From: Branchiostoma belcheri
Lineage: Eukaryota > Chordata > Leptocardii > Amphioxiformes > Branchiostomatidae
DNA: 64,000 nt
Assembly: GCF_001625305.1 (NCBI RefSeq)
Contig: NW_017804453.1
Coordinates: 684,286 to 748,285, forward strand
Reading direction: 5' to 3'
The notes under the pieces were generated by a model. The model was not told where the DNA came from, ran no database searches, and saw only the letters and a list, made by a program, of their open reading frames with translations. The translations under genes were made by a program, and so were the position numbers. Shown one piece after another: positions 47,001 to 58,156 of this stretch (position 1 is the stretch's first letter; each line of letters opens with the position of its first letter).

Positions 47001-48230
47001 TGACGCCCCACCTTCTAAGGAATGTAAAATCTGACATTCAGTACAAATTGCTCCGTGAGGGACTGAAAATGTCAAGATAGTGGAGTTCACCTTTGTTAAA
47101 ATACTAAATATAGCTTGTACGTCAAGAAGTGTCGAAATGAAATTGGTTCCAAGATAAGGACTGAAAATGAAGGAGGGAAAAGATGGGGAAGTGTTGTGTC
47201 TTGGGGCATAAGTAACCGTTCTTCCATATATGGCCATCTCAATACGAACAGCTATTGAACAGGATGAGAGTGCGTGTGGTTGCATAATTTACGGTTATGT
47301 TGCAAACAATACAATACAAGACAGCAATCTTACGGCGTTGTTATGCTCGTCCGTAAAATCGTGTATTTCAGTATGGCACACAGAGTATGCAAAGTGACGA
47401 TTTCGTTTTGATATTTGTTGTGTGAAATGTTATTTATGTGTGCTGAATTGTTTTCCTGGTGAGGATGAGTATTAGGCAGATTATTTATAAACAAGTACAG
47501 CAAATATATTTAATAGGGAACCGTTAATCTAATTCCAAATACATCGTTGCATATCAAGTGACAGGGAGAAATTCTCAATGGTCTAGGTGTCGTTCTATTT
47601 AGTTTCCAGAGATTCCCATATTTCCTCCCAGGCTAGAAATTGTGAGGGAACGATTATGGAAGCCCCTTATAACTAGATAGGATGGCACCCTGGCTAGAAA
47701 ATTTCTCCGACATTTTAAACACAAACATCGGAATCAAGTTGTCGAGCGAGGTTGTAAAATTCTAAAATCCAGTAAGTAAGGACGGAATCAAGATCACGGG
47801 CATAAAACACTAATCCAGAACGCATATGCCTCTTGAGCATTGAATTTCAGCAGATTCAATTAAAAAGGTGGGCGTTTCGCCGTGATTAGTCTGGAAAATT
47901 CGGCAACACTTAATCAGAAAGGCACCTCGCTCGGCTCGGGTCAACACCAATTCTATCCGCACCCCTACCTTGATTAATCGACGCGCTCCGCACCTGCTGC
48001 ACGGCATCGATGAGCTCGAACAGTTCCTGCGCGGAGACGCAGAGGTTCTTCCGGGAGACGAAGTCCTCCACCACCGCCAGCTCGTCCCCCTCGGGCCGGC
48101 TAGTCGTAGTTTCGGGCGCGGCCGGTACGCCAGGGTGGTAGGTCTCCTCCAAATATTTGAAGACCACGGCGCCGATTAGCAGGGCAGCTACGAATGTGAT
48201 GAAGAGCGCCAACAGCCGGTACCACTTCAT
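35037..48230 (-). CDS. Two-pore-domain K+ channel B with long repeat-bearing tail (4 exons, 610 aa)
   Basis: Coding exons: 48230-47969, 37291-37143, 36887-36783, 36353-35037; phases 1, 0, 0 agree, sum 1833 bases. Exon 1 gives TM1 (5-26) and the extracellular cap; exon 2 the first pore loop with TTIGYGH (122-128); exon 3 TM2; exon 4 TM3, the second pore with STVGFGD (227-233), TM4 (about 252-273) and a tail of more than 330 residues. The tail has amphipathic AGKVGSEAKDLAGKV-type helices, a Lys/Asp/Glu-rich block and about eight KPEVPKE heptads (about 467-524). The family normally has much shorter tails. Intron 1 is about 10.7 kb, so joining exon 1 rests on phase, strand, cap completeness and lack of another TM1 exon; it needs a transcript. 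The GG|G filter intron present in channel A is absent. Probably a K+ leak channel paralogous to A. Confidence 0.85.
35300..35470 (-). repeat. Coding minisatellite, about eight 21-bp units
   Basis: On the + strand GGTACCTCTGGCTTTTCTTT recurs every 21 bases. It encodes KPEVPKE heptads in the tail of channel B, with variants KVKPEVP, QEKPEVP and NEKPDVP at the edges. Central units are nearly identical in DNA, implying recent unit turnover. Confidence 0.9.
38395..38600 (+). repeat. Degenerate tandem repeat, 54-63 bp unit
   Basis: The block TTTCCGAGGCTAT (with variants) occurs at 38410, 38473, 38532 and 38586, each preceded by CTGTGCT- or CCGTGCT-like sequence in the last three units. About four units. 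Confidence 0.6.
40705..40852 (+). mobile_element. Inverted-repeat element, family 1, copy f
   Basis: Starts GGCGGTCACATTTGTC, has GATAGAACTAACTGCCGACA and GGGGCGACTATCACAGGAAT, and ends GCCATCGTACGATGATCGTA, matching the family at both ends and in the core. Confidence 0.6.
42508..42860 (+). repeat. Degenerate tandem repeat, about 145 bp unit, 2.5 copies
   Basis: CACCAAGTACAGAGCCATTT (42507), CACCAAGGACAGAGGCATTT (42657) and TACCAAGGACAGAACCATTT (42797) each begin a unit. Units continue with GTTGAGATGGGGACTGG-like, TTTTGTGC-like and GTGAAGTT-like blocks in the same order. Confidence 0.7.
45548..45600 (+). repeat. TGTT/GT microsatellite
   Basis: TTTG repeats pass into GT repeats and back to TTTG. 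Confidence 0.9.
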
Positions 48231-50700
48231 GCTTCCGACTTACCGTCAGGGTCCAGAATTGACCGATACAACAGAGTCCACCACCGGTGGAAGGACGATG
48301 AAGTCCGAAAGGCAATATCACACAGCCCCGCACACTGGAAATTAAGTTGGCCCAACACAGATTACGGCGTTTAAGCGGATATATGTCCGGGCGCGGTTTT
48401 AGCCTTAAGTCGGATTAACATCAGCACAGCAGGAGTGGTTTTGCTGTAGACTCGTCTTGCACGCGCTGAGAAAAATAACAAGGCGCATATATGCATCAGG
48501 GACGACCCATTCCTGGCATAGACCCAGATGATTAGACTGCAATGAAGCGCTACAATTATGCAATAAATTAAGACCACAAATATTCTAGCCGAGGCGTAGC
48601 AAATTCAAAGCAAGTGCTCCGTCTGGAGCGCCGAATTAAACTGCATGAAGGTGACAGAACGTTAGTGAGGGTAGGAACGGTCCAATCGTGATGGGATAAT
48701 CATGGGCAGGAGAGATGCATCTCTCGCCAGGGACGAGTTGATTTGATATCGCACAGCGAGGGGGCAGTTCGTTACTCTCCATATTACCGGCGTGGTATAA
48801 ATCAGTTTGACTGCTAGGGGATTTTTTCTCGGCCCGGTATTTGATTACAAGGTTCTTTACACAAGGAAACATTCCTGCATATATTCCTGAAAAGGTCAAT
48901 AAATTGTGTGATGTTATGATGCAGATATTGAGGTAACAGCAGATGGTATGTTACGCTGAAGTGCACTTTTGCCTGAAAATGATTAGGAATGACATTTTGC
49001 CGGAATACTTCCTAGTGGTCGCTGACATGAAGAATAATTTCAACATTGATAAAGAATAACGATAGCACTGGCCAAACTGTGACAAGTCGCGCGCGTGTAT
49101 GAAAATTGCAAACTTGGGATATAAAAATTCAAAATTGAAAATGATGACAGAAGAAAGGCGTTATACTTAAGAAAAATCACGTATTGTTATGCTAGCAAAA
49201 ACGAGGTCACATCAATTCAATTGCAATATCTTTTATAATTATGTTGATGTAACCTCCTATTTTGATAAATCCCCCCCCCCCAGTCTTACCGGTCGGTCCC
49301 TAGCGATCGTGTTTTTGACTCTTGTAACAAAGCGCCAATTTGCCTTGTCACCTCTGCCTTATAAAAAGATGTAGAATAATTGACTGAAATTTGCGATTGA
49401 GGCACTTTATAGATTTTTCGTTCAGTGTCTTTCCACTGTATTTTATGAGGAAAAGCGTATCACATATTAAAAAAAAAAGACGGGGGGTAGTAATTAAAAA
49501 GCACTCAAGTGTATACACATCGTCCTGTAAAATGGTAGGTCCCTGTCATATCGTGACTTCCCGGAAGAGAGGTCTCGTGCCAGATGGGATCTGATAAATC
49601 ACTAATTTTAACATCAGTCTCACAGGGGCACTATCTTCCGGATACAGCCTTGTCACACGTACTGGTGGGAAATACAAGGATTCTAACCAGGGATAGCGCT
49701 TAGCTCTAGCAATTCATAATTATCCCAGAGGGAAAATGAACTAGATTTTAATTGGTTGTACAGGTATGTGATATGATACCATTAATGCAGACTTATCAGT
49801 TCGCTTATCGAAAGAAACATGTATCAAATGTACCACAGAAAGGTCGCATTAAGTTTGACGTTGTGGGACAACAATCCTGACTGTACAACACAGTTAGCAG
49901 TTCAACCAATGATATCATTGTAATGAACAGTTTAACCAATGGGAGAGTGGCTGCATGTCCGTCAAATATTTGCAGTTTTATTTTATTTTGTGGGCGGGGC
50001 TACGGGATCGGTCTAGTCAAGTGTCCAGGTGGGAAGGTGTTAGTAGTTAGGGATTGGTTCTAAAGCAGTTTTCAGCGGAAAAAAGGAACACAACTAAAAG
50101 TCGCCAGCTATAGTAATGTGACAAGAACAATGTCTATGTAGTCCAGCATTGTTGTTATCCATAGAATGAATTTAGAAAAAATATCAATAAGGTGCCATGT
50201 TCAGCCTTTTCCATTTCCTAGTATTTGTCCCCACCATACGTGTATCGACCGTGCTCTAAATGTTACGTCAACCATACGTACAATCTACAAGACTATAGGG
50301 CTAGAGGAGACGTAAAACTACCGCTCATTGCGGACACTAATTTCATTCAATAATTCACGATAGGCGAACGGGCTCGTGAGGCGCGGGATCAACTGTTGCA
50401 AAAGACAGTTATTATTTGATATGGGTAAAATCCACACGTACGCACTTCAATTCTAGAGAAAAATACAATGATAGTGATTTAGAGTTAGTCTCTTCCGGAA
50501 GAGGAGCACAATATCGTTTTCATCATGTTATCAACATGTTTACCAGACAACGCATGGCGATAACATAGCATTGTATAGCGGCGAGCTTTTCTTAATCTTA
50601 TGCCAGTTCTAACGATATGGGTCATTTTCCGGTGTTCCGGGCTGCTTAGTCCCTTATATGACCACCTGCCCACGTACATAAACCACAGTAAGTAAATTTC

Positions 50701-50990
50701 ATGGATGACATCTACTGCGGACTCGAAATCTGTCGGGAGCGCGCAAAAAATGATGGGATAAAAGATACAGATACTAGCGTGGTATCACTTCTACAGCTAA
50801 TAATGTTACACTCAACCTACCCCAATAGCATCAATTATACATATACACTTGAAGGATAACGCACGAGACGGGATATCTTCTTATCTTCGGTGTATCTTCT
50901 TGCTATGTTATGTCGCCGGAGGGGAACGAAGTATCTTGTGTCTTTTTTTTGAAAGCAGGCGAAACCAATGAACACGCGGATGTCATCCAT
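50701..50990 (+). mobile_element. Inverted-repeat element, family 3, copy b
   Basis: Perfect 12-bp terminal inverted repeats ATGGATGACATC (50701-50712) and GATGTCATCCAT (50979-50990), continuing imperfectly inwards (both have GCGGA or CGCGG). The element is 290 bp with no open frame, as expected for a MITE. Confidence 0.65.
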
Positions 50991-51240
50991 AACATTGACA
51001 TGTTTTGGCCTGATGTTCAGCAGCACTGTGCCTTCTCAAAGCCGCAGTGAATAACAACGTCCCAGAATTTTGCCTCCGTTGTCATAAACCACTAGAGTAA
51101 TATCCCGTATCATCATGCGCATCGCGAACAGAAGGTATTATTACCCGATGATAGAACGCGTTGTCAGGTACAAAGCGGAACCGATTCCTCCTGCTCTAAA
51201 CATCGTGCATAATAACACAGGCGATTTACATAACACTAGT

Positions 51241-51470
51241 ACCCCCCTCTTTTCACTAGACGGGAATCGCTGAGCTCCGTACAGCGACCAAAATTGTGAC
51301 CCTTGATTTATAATTGGAATATGATGCACGATGTAAACGTATTATTTGAAAGACTAAAAACACACAAAACGTAACAAAACTCGTTTCTTTATCCACGAAA
51401 TTCCTTGCGCGATCTGCCAAATCTTTGGTCGCTCAGCGGTCACAGCCGCCGAGTAGTGGAAAGGGGTGTA
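51241..51470 (+). mobile_element. Inverted-repeat element, family 2, copy b
   Basis: Starts ACCCCCCTCTTTTCACTAG and ends GTAGTGGAAAGGGGTGT, forming imperfect terminal inverted repeats. The internal CCGTACAGCG and TTGGAATATGATGCA blocks match the copy at 24035-24225, and the 3' end matches those at 56412 and 61897. Confidence 0.65.
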
Positions 51471-52259
51471 ACGGCGGATAACGCAAGATGGTTATCTGCG
51501 CTAAATTAAATTGTTCAGGAAAATAATGTTGTGCAATAATCTTGAAATGATCAAGGAAACAAACAGATGAAATGCAAGGCTTATATGAGAAATATGCATA
51601 TCTATAAACCCATTTATCTTTACTACACTGGAATTGATCAATTTTCTAATCGATACAAATATAACGTGCATAATCAGTCCCTTTCACCTCCAGAGAGCTA
51701 GAGTTGATTTGTTTCAATTTCTACATAGGTTGGGAGCCAGGGCTGTTATAACATAACACAGACTGATAGGAAGCAAGTCTCTGTTGAATTATGTATTATC
51801 AAATCAGTGGGGTACTCGTAGATAACAGTAAACCTAATTTCGAAATGAACAAGAAACAGCGTAATGAAATGAACAACGTTATCTATGGCAGGCGACAAAT
51901 TGCTTCCTATGTCTATACTATATTCTGTATTTTGTCATTGTGTTTTTGTCGATGCTGCATTCGTTGAGCGACTACTAGTATTCAACGACCGAATCTGTCA
52001 TTACCAGTTCAGATTAATTGCATTGATTAAGTTTTGTTTTTTGTTTTGCTTTTGTAAGTTTTGTGTACTTTGTTGTCTTTCGAATCGTACTAGTGTATGA
52101 CTGATCATATTTAATTTGTGAAGTCATAGGCTACGTCAATCCAATTTCAATGTCACTCAATGGCCTCCATTCACCAAATCCCCCCAACTTCTTTGAAATC
52201 TGTTATTATTTCTTGTTGTAGTATGTTAAGGATTGTTTCACTTAATCTTCAGGCCAAAC

Positions 52260-52892
52260 TCATTCTGTTCTTTCCTGATATTGGACTTGTGTTTCTGTGG
52301 TCATGTAAATCGGAGACGGCATCCCAAGTTGGACGCCAGCCTCTTCATTCACAACCAACATCTCGTTATCCACGAGACTTTGCGTGGTTTCGCGGTTCGT
52401 CCGAGACATCTCGAATCGCTGCACGCTCCCATAATCCCTGGCGCTGGTCGCTTCTGTGGTCATGTGATATAACTGGTTCAGTTCTCCCATGCAGATTGCA
52501 TAGAGAAGTACCAGTGATAACGAAATTCCTCCCAAGGTCAAGAAGATGATCCCGGCCATCACACAGTTGTCAAGGTGTTGGCGTAAAATGACGTACTTAG
52601 TCTCGATCCTTTCTATTTCCCTGGCGGGCTGGGTGTCAGGGTCGACCGTCGGCTCCCGCGGGATGGTCCAGGCAACTGCCACGAGGACGATCCCGAGGAC
52701 GAGGAAGCAGAGGGAAAGGATGAACCCCGAATCCACGGGATCCCGTTTGGCGCCAGTTCTTCCCAGGCATGTCCTCTCCCCCAACATCTGTCGCTGCACT
52801 AGCGCATCGTCACCGTCAGAGGGCGCTCCGCAAGAATCTGTTCTAGGCGATTCGCCACCATCGTTGTTGACGGTTCCGTCAACGGGCGCCAT
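52260..52892 (-). CDS. TMEM74-like: TMEM74-like two-pass membrane protein (single exon, 210 aa)
   Basis: An intact intronless frame from ATG to TGA. Residues 1-55 are hydrophilic; TM1 spans about 57-77, followed directly by IPRE-TVDPDT, then AREIERIE, LD-CVMAG and TM2 (about 110-134), and a 75-residue tail beginning GELNQLYH. The PRE-VDP motif after TM1, ARE-ERLE-like segment, LD-C-AG-LTLGG in TM2 and YGS motif are those of the vertebrate TMEM74/TMEM74B family. Human TMEM74 is a lysosome/autophagosome membrane protein reported to promote autophagy. The two-helix core also resembles neurensin, encoded 30 kb away. The start is the first ATG; there is no other in-frame ATG before TM1. Single-exon coding is also what I recall for vertebrate TMEM74. 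Confidence 0.92.
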   Translation of the reverse strand: MAPVDGTVNNDGGESPRTDSCGAPSDGDDALVQRQMLGERTCLGRTGAKRDPVDSGFILSLCFLVLGIVLVAVAWTIPREPTVDPDTQPAREIERIETKYVILRQHLDNCVMAGIIFLTLGGISLSLVLLYAICMGELNQLYHMTTEATSARDYGSVQRFEMSRTNRETTQSLVDNEMLVVNEEAGVQLGMPSPIYMTTETQVQYQERTE

Positions 52893-54872
52893 TTCTGTAC
52901 TTGTTTCACAGTGTTTTCAGATATCTTCGTTGTGTGTGACTTGATTGGATCTACTATGTTGACCTTCCATTGACCTTGACCCTCCTTTCTCAGCAGACGT
53001 GGTCACTGAATGTGGAAATAAGATATCTCAGTCAATATACGAGAGAGATAACCATCATGGCGATAAAATGATACTCGTAATATTGGCCGTCGACGTCTCA
53101 GAATTCGTTTTACACTGTATTCATATATCGTTAACGTTAACATCCATACTGCGTCATAATCTAATATCAATATTTTGCCTGAAAACATCAAACAACCTTT
53201 AGCCTTCAGGCACCAGTAAAAGACAAGTCCCAGCTCTTATTACAACCTTTTACAATCCTTAATACTTCAATATGATGTTGAAATGAATATCCTATTACTG
53301 TTAGTACATCTTATTCACATCTAAGAATAGGCACACGGCACGACAGCAGCTGGTTATGATGTATAGAGAAGCTTTATTGACGCAAAAGTACAGAGACTTT
53401 CGTCGGGTCAACTACAAAGTACAAAATACAATATAAATGATAAAATTCAAGTAACTAAAACAACGAGGGCTACCATGAGTAGATATATAATACTAACTAC
53501 GACATCATAATGCACTGCACGACCTGTCACACCTACATGTATCGTTTGTACTTCTAACTACAAACATTATTTACTATTCACTGATAGTGGTGAGGATGTC
53601 CCTGCTGCACTTGGTGGCAGCGAAATGCACTGTACGATAGATCTATGAAAAATACATGATTTTTGAACACCACAATCCTGGGTTGGGAGTTAGCTGAAGC
53701 AGTTTGGAGAAGAGTAGAACCTTACGGTGCTAGAATAGCGGGTACACAAATAACGTGTAACAGGGAACTATCCACCCATATGCAACATCGACCAATACCA
53801 TGTAGAAAACACAAACCTGCTTCATCAATAAAAATAAGTACTGACCTTACTGTAGGACGTCCGGTTCTGAAACCCCGCGATGAGAAATGGGCATCATAAT
53901 TACCGGAGTTATGGCAGGATTAGGAGATGGCTTCATGCAGTCTGGAACGTCTGTATATCTATGATCTACATTAGGGATATGACGTAACTCCGTAAGTTAC
54001 ATAAGTCCAGGAAATAATGATATCAACGACAACGTTAACAATGGATTATCCCCTTATTACCAACAGCCACTTGTAGAAGTAAATGACAGAACAGGAACTA
54101 CACAAGTGTTAGGCCCATTAGAATTACTATATCCCCGCCGAACTATCTGTAAACACAAGTAGAAGGTACAGACATTGATAAAATTGTACCTGCTCTTCAC
54201 ATGGTCATTATACACGTCACGTCCTGTACTGGAGTGCGAGGCTCTGTTTTGTGTATAATTCAATGGGCGCAGAGAAAAATCCATAAAAGGGCCGAAGCGC
54301 TGTGATTTATGGGTTTACTGGGTGTAGATGCATATGGATATTAGTTTGATGTCAGCGTGACTAGGGAAGGAGAAATGAATCTATATGGAGGGAAATCTAT
54401 CACCAGTACTAACAGATGACATAACGTAACTGCAATCCCCCCCCCCTACACACAACTCACACATTTAACAGCAGTATATCGTTGTTGAGAATTTATCAAG
54501 CAACAACGTTAAGATACATTGATAATGATGATACCCACACTAGTGTTTCTTTCAAATTCAAATGACTTCACTTGCTATGATCACACCAAAATGGACACCT
54601 GTATAGCTGGTATTTTAAAGACATTACTGTTATAATTGTGTTCAACAGTACACGTGTCTATGTCCCATAGTTCCTACCTGCAGTGACGTGAAACCCTGAC
54701 CTGACGTCAGTCGGCCTGACTGATCCATGAGTGAAAAGGTTGAGGCGGCAGCTGGGAAGAAAATCGATATTAACGCGGATGTGTCAATCACGTGACTCAT
54801 CTTACACACGCAACAGTTCCTGAAGGACAGGACTGGTGTTAAAAATGTCAACATATGTGACTAACAATACGT

Positions 54873-54993
54873 GAAAATATTTGGCAAGTAAACGGGCCTA
54901 AATATTTAGCTAATGAATTATAAGAAGCTTCAAAATATTTGACAGAGGAAAATCTCAAAATATTTGACACCAAAAAAAAACCCAAAATATTTG
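54873..54993 (+). repeat. Degenerate array of AAAATATTTG motifs
   Basis: AAATATTT-centred motifs at about 54873, 54899, 54932, 54957 and 54984, spaced 25-33 bases, three followed by GCA or GACA. Probably an eroded tandem repeat of a roughly 26-bp unit. Confidence 0.5.
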
Positions 54994-55241
54994 CAGATTC
55001 CCTCTGGTGGCAGTCTCCAGACCTTGTATAATTGCTTATAGGTGGTAATGCTAATGATACTAGTACTTTATAATGTGAACTGTATGTATGGGCCAAAGGT
55101 TAAAATCTTCCAGGTAGAATGAGGGGTTGGTTAAAAGTGACATCTATCGATTTCTACACAGACTACAGCAGATCTGTACCACTTGTTCTATCCACTTCAC
55201 TGAATATTCCGGGTTTATGAGTCAATGTTTTCGCGTCAGTC

Positions 55242-55376
<135 letters not shown>

Positions 55377-55420
55377 TAGTGGGTACGTGTGTATGTTCAT
55401 CGGCCGCATATGCTCCATCG

Positions 55421-55602
55421 ACACAGGTCGTCGTACGATTTTGATACCCTAGAATTCCCGAGCAGGCTGTGACAGAAGTAACTGCCGACAGAAATCTAAG
55501 ACAACATCGTAACGTTAACAAGACATCTGAATTTTATAGAATACTTTTATTATAACCAGAACTAAAGAATTCCCCAAGGTCGATCGCACGACATATGTGA
55601 GC
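55421..55602 (+). mobile_element. Inverted-repeat element, family 1, copy g
   Basis: Starts GGTCGTCGTACGATTTTGAT, has GAGCAGGCTGTGACAGAA and ACTGCCGACAGAAATCTAAG, and ends CGATCGCACGACATATGTGA. Confidence 0.6.
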
Positions 55603-55728
55603 AATCCCTTCACTCAACAAGGTCGATATACGTATGGCTTTCGGAGAGTATTCTCAAATAGCCAAAGAAAGGTACCCAAACTGAAGATCTAGACTTCTTT
55701 AACAGTTTGGCTTTTCGGTTCTTCTTAG

Positions 55729-56410
55729 ACCCTCAGCCTGCGAGCATCCCTCCCGTACCCCCAAACCTGCCAGTCACGGGTCCCGCAGAGGAGTTTGGTG
55801 ATGCGCCGGTCGTGATGATGTGTCCACACTGCCAGATCAGGATCGTCACGTCCCTCAAATACGTCAGGGGGACCATGACCTACGCCACCGTCTTCTTCCT
55901 TCTTGTTTCCTTGTAAGTAGTCTTCACTTTCTATGGATGCAATAAATATAATTTTATTATGGAGAAATTAAACTATTGGCAAACTCGAAAGATGTGACAC
56001 ACTGGAATTTTCAATTGAATCGCTCAGTCTTCAGTTGTCTGACCCAAGTTACTCAAGACACGTGACTTTATGCATGTGTGGCATCAGCAATGGGTCAAAG
56101 CTTGTTGGAAGTCGATATCTTCCCCCGTCGCAGTTGAGAAAAGGTTGGTACGCCCTGATGTAGATTTTGCCTCCATGTGTATTTCAAAGTTGGCATATCT
56201 TCTTTGTATGATTAACGCTACGAAGCAAGAACGTCCCTCACACACATTTTAAATTGAATCCTTGCGTTTATGTTATGTTTTTTTTTCAGAATCCCGTGGG
56301 TCGTGTGTGCTTGTTTCCTCCCGCTCTTCCTGAAGCCCATGATGGACGTGGAACACAGCTGTCCGAACTGCGGCAGTCACCTGGGCAGCTACAAACCGCT
56401 CAGAAATTAA
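55729..56410 (+). CDS. LITAF-domain protein A (two 3' exons; 5' exon not found)
   Basis: Exons 55729-55912 and 56290-56410, joined in phase 2 with good GT-AG sites; the first exon is entered in phase 1 from an acceptor TTCTTAG. Residues include a proline-rich stretch, the N-terminal zinc-binding CPHC, a hydrophobic membrane-inserting segment split by the intron, and the C-terminal HSCPNC followed by GSHLGSYK: a complete LITAF (SIMPLE-like) domain. Such proteins sit on the cytosolic face of late endosomes and lysosomes through a hairpin zinc domain. Exon phases are the same as in genes B and C downstream. The coding start lies in an upstream exon I could not identify, so the gene may be intact with a distant first exon or 5'-truncated. 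A family 2 element starts directly after the stop; AATAAA lies at 56798. Confidence 0.85.
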
Positions 56411-58156
56411 CAGGGACCCTTTTCACTAGCTAGAGACGGCAATTGACCGATGAGCGATCAAGAGAGGACTTGTGTGACCTATTGAATATGTTAATATGAT
56501 GTGTGATAGTATGATTTCAAAGGCAACAACGCATAAAGAAAGGTTAAGAGAATTTCGGTCTTTTTAAAATTCGTTGAACGATCTGTCACATATTTGGTCC
56601 ATCAGCGATCGCAGCCTCTGGTGGAAAGGGGGTGTTAACCCCTACTCATCTGTGCACCATGTACACCATCATGTACTGTGTACATGGTCATCTAAATATA
56701 TCTGCGCAAAAACATAGAACAATGTGTTGCATTTATACCTATTGTCAATTGAAATAATAAGGCGCTGTAAATGTCTAACAGGTAAGATTATTACAGAAAT
56801 AAAATTGGTGTATTAGTAATTTACAAACGTATGAGGTACCGCGGTTCAAGATTGTCCTGTGTTGTTTATGTATTTAGCGTTACATGACAATAACAATTTG
56901 TAGATGAAAAAGAGAAATAGATGTAAACTTACAAAAGTTTGGGAGTAGTTACAAACTCCAAAGTATGAACAAGAGAGGTGTCTGTTTGACCAATGACATA
57001 TCAATTTTACTTTAGTCGCAGCGTTTGTGAAACTTGTACAAATGTATTTCTGTATCCATTGATTATGACTTGTACATTTTGAAATTAATGAAGAATTGTG
57101 TATTAAACGGTATCGCACTTAAAGTGGCCTTTTTGCTCATTTTATTTCAACCGGAAAGACCTGCACAAAAATCTAATACAACAATAGTGTAATGAACAAC
57201 ACAAAATTATAAGCAGGGATGAGTGCAAAGAGTTTGTGTATTTTGGAGTTTAGGTTTTGCTGTTTCTTATGTATGAAGCTTCGTTTGTTAAATTCTGATA
57301 AGCTTATTTTTGTCTTGATATCACTATACCTGCTTAGAAGACATCATATTTAGCAACTCATTAACAACTTCATGGCTCTATATGTATATGTTGATATCTA
57401 GAAATGTAAACACATGACTATGATTCAGTCTCCCAGCTAAAGCCGCACGTACAAAGAAAGCCGTATCCGTTGTTATAAAGTAGCGCCAACCATTGACCAC
57501 TATGGTAACTATAGAATGTTTACTGTGGCACACGGATGATGTTTTCTTAACCCGTTCATAGGTAGAAATTATTAACAGAAAGGTCAGATAGTTCTTGACT
57601 CTTTGAATCTCTTGAAGTTTTCGACGTTTTGAACATAAATAAAAATTTACACAGGCTTGCATATAAGACGTTCAAGACGGCTACATCTTCTACGATAAAC
57701 ACTTTTTCCTTTATATCACATACCGGTTTGTTTGGCATGTGTATTTCCAAAAACTGCTGATGATTGAATTTCGTTTACACTATGATGTTGTTATTTGTTC
57801 ACGGTCCCTACTGTTAGCTTGTCACGGGTTCCTTCGTCAGAGGAGTAACAAGGGTTGTTATGACGTAGTGTTCTTTGTGACAGAAGACGGACATTTTGAG
57901 CCGTAAAACATACTACAACGGTTCTCTGACTTTTTGTAAGGTATGTCATTATCATGTCTACTCATGTAGGATTTTTGTACTTTAAGAGTCTCTTTGCATT
58001 CTTAATGCCCGTGTCTGTGAACAATTCAAACTTCAAAGATCTGACATTTTGGCTCTTCCTGTTCGCTGTAGTTTATGTTAGCCTCCTGTTTTTTAATGCT
58101 TGGAGCTATCTAATGTCTATACTGTCTATTTTTGTAGCCACGTTTTATCACAAACC
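56411..58156 (+). other. 3' region of LITAF-like A and spacer to B
   Basis: Family 2 element at its start, AATAAA at 56798-56803 as likely poly(A) signal of A, then AT-rich DNA without recognised exons up to the ATG of B. A 121-codon frame at 57954-58319 overlaps exon 1 of B in another frame and looks accidental. Confidence 0.5.
56412..56635 (+). mobile_element. Inverted-repeat element, family 2, copy c
   Basis: Starts AGGGACCCTTTTCACTAG and ends CCTCTGGTGGAAAGGGGGTG. TTAAC occurs on both flanks (56407-56411 and 56635-56639) and may be a target-site duplication. The left TTAAC includes the stop codon of LITAF-like A. Confidence 0.6.

Larger units (their letters stand above)
37292..47968 (-). 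other. Intron 1 of channel B (about 10.7 kb)
   Basis: Holds degenerate tandem repeats (38395-38600, 42508-42860), a family 1 element (40705-40850), and blocks repeated elsewhere (44808-44910 versus 31250-31350; 41570-41690 versus 43010-43100). The longest unexplained frame is 39140-39685 on the + strand. No coding exon that fits the channel phases was seen. Confidence 0.5.
48231..52259. other. Intergenic DNA between channel B and the TMEM74-like gene
   Basis: Upstream region of channel B, then AT-rich DNA. Contains a family 3 element (50701-50990), a family 2 element (51241-51470), and a possible ATTAAA poly(A) signal for the TMEM74-like gene on the minus strand at 52115-52110. No coding exon recognised. 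Confidence 0.5.
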
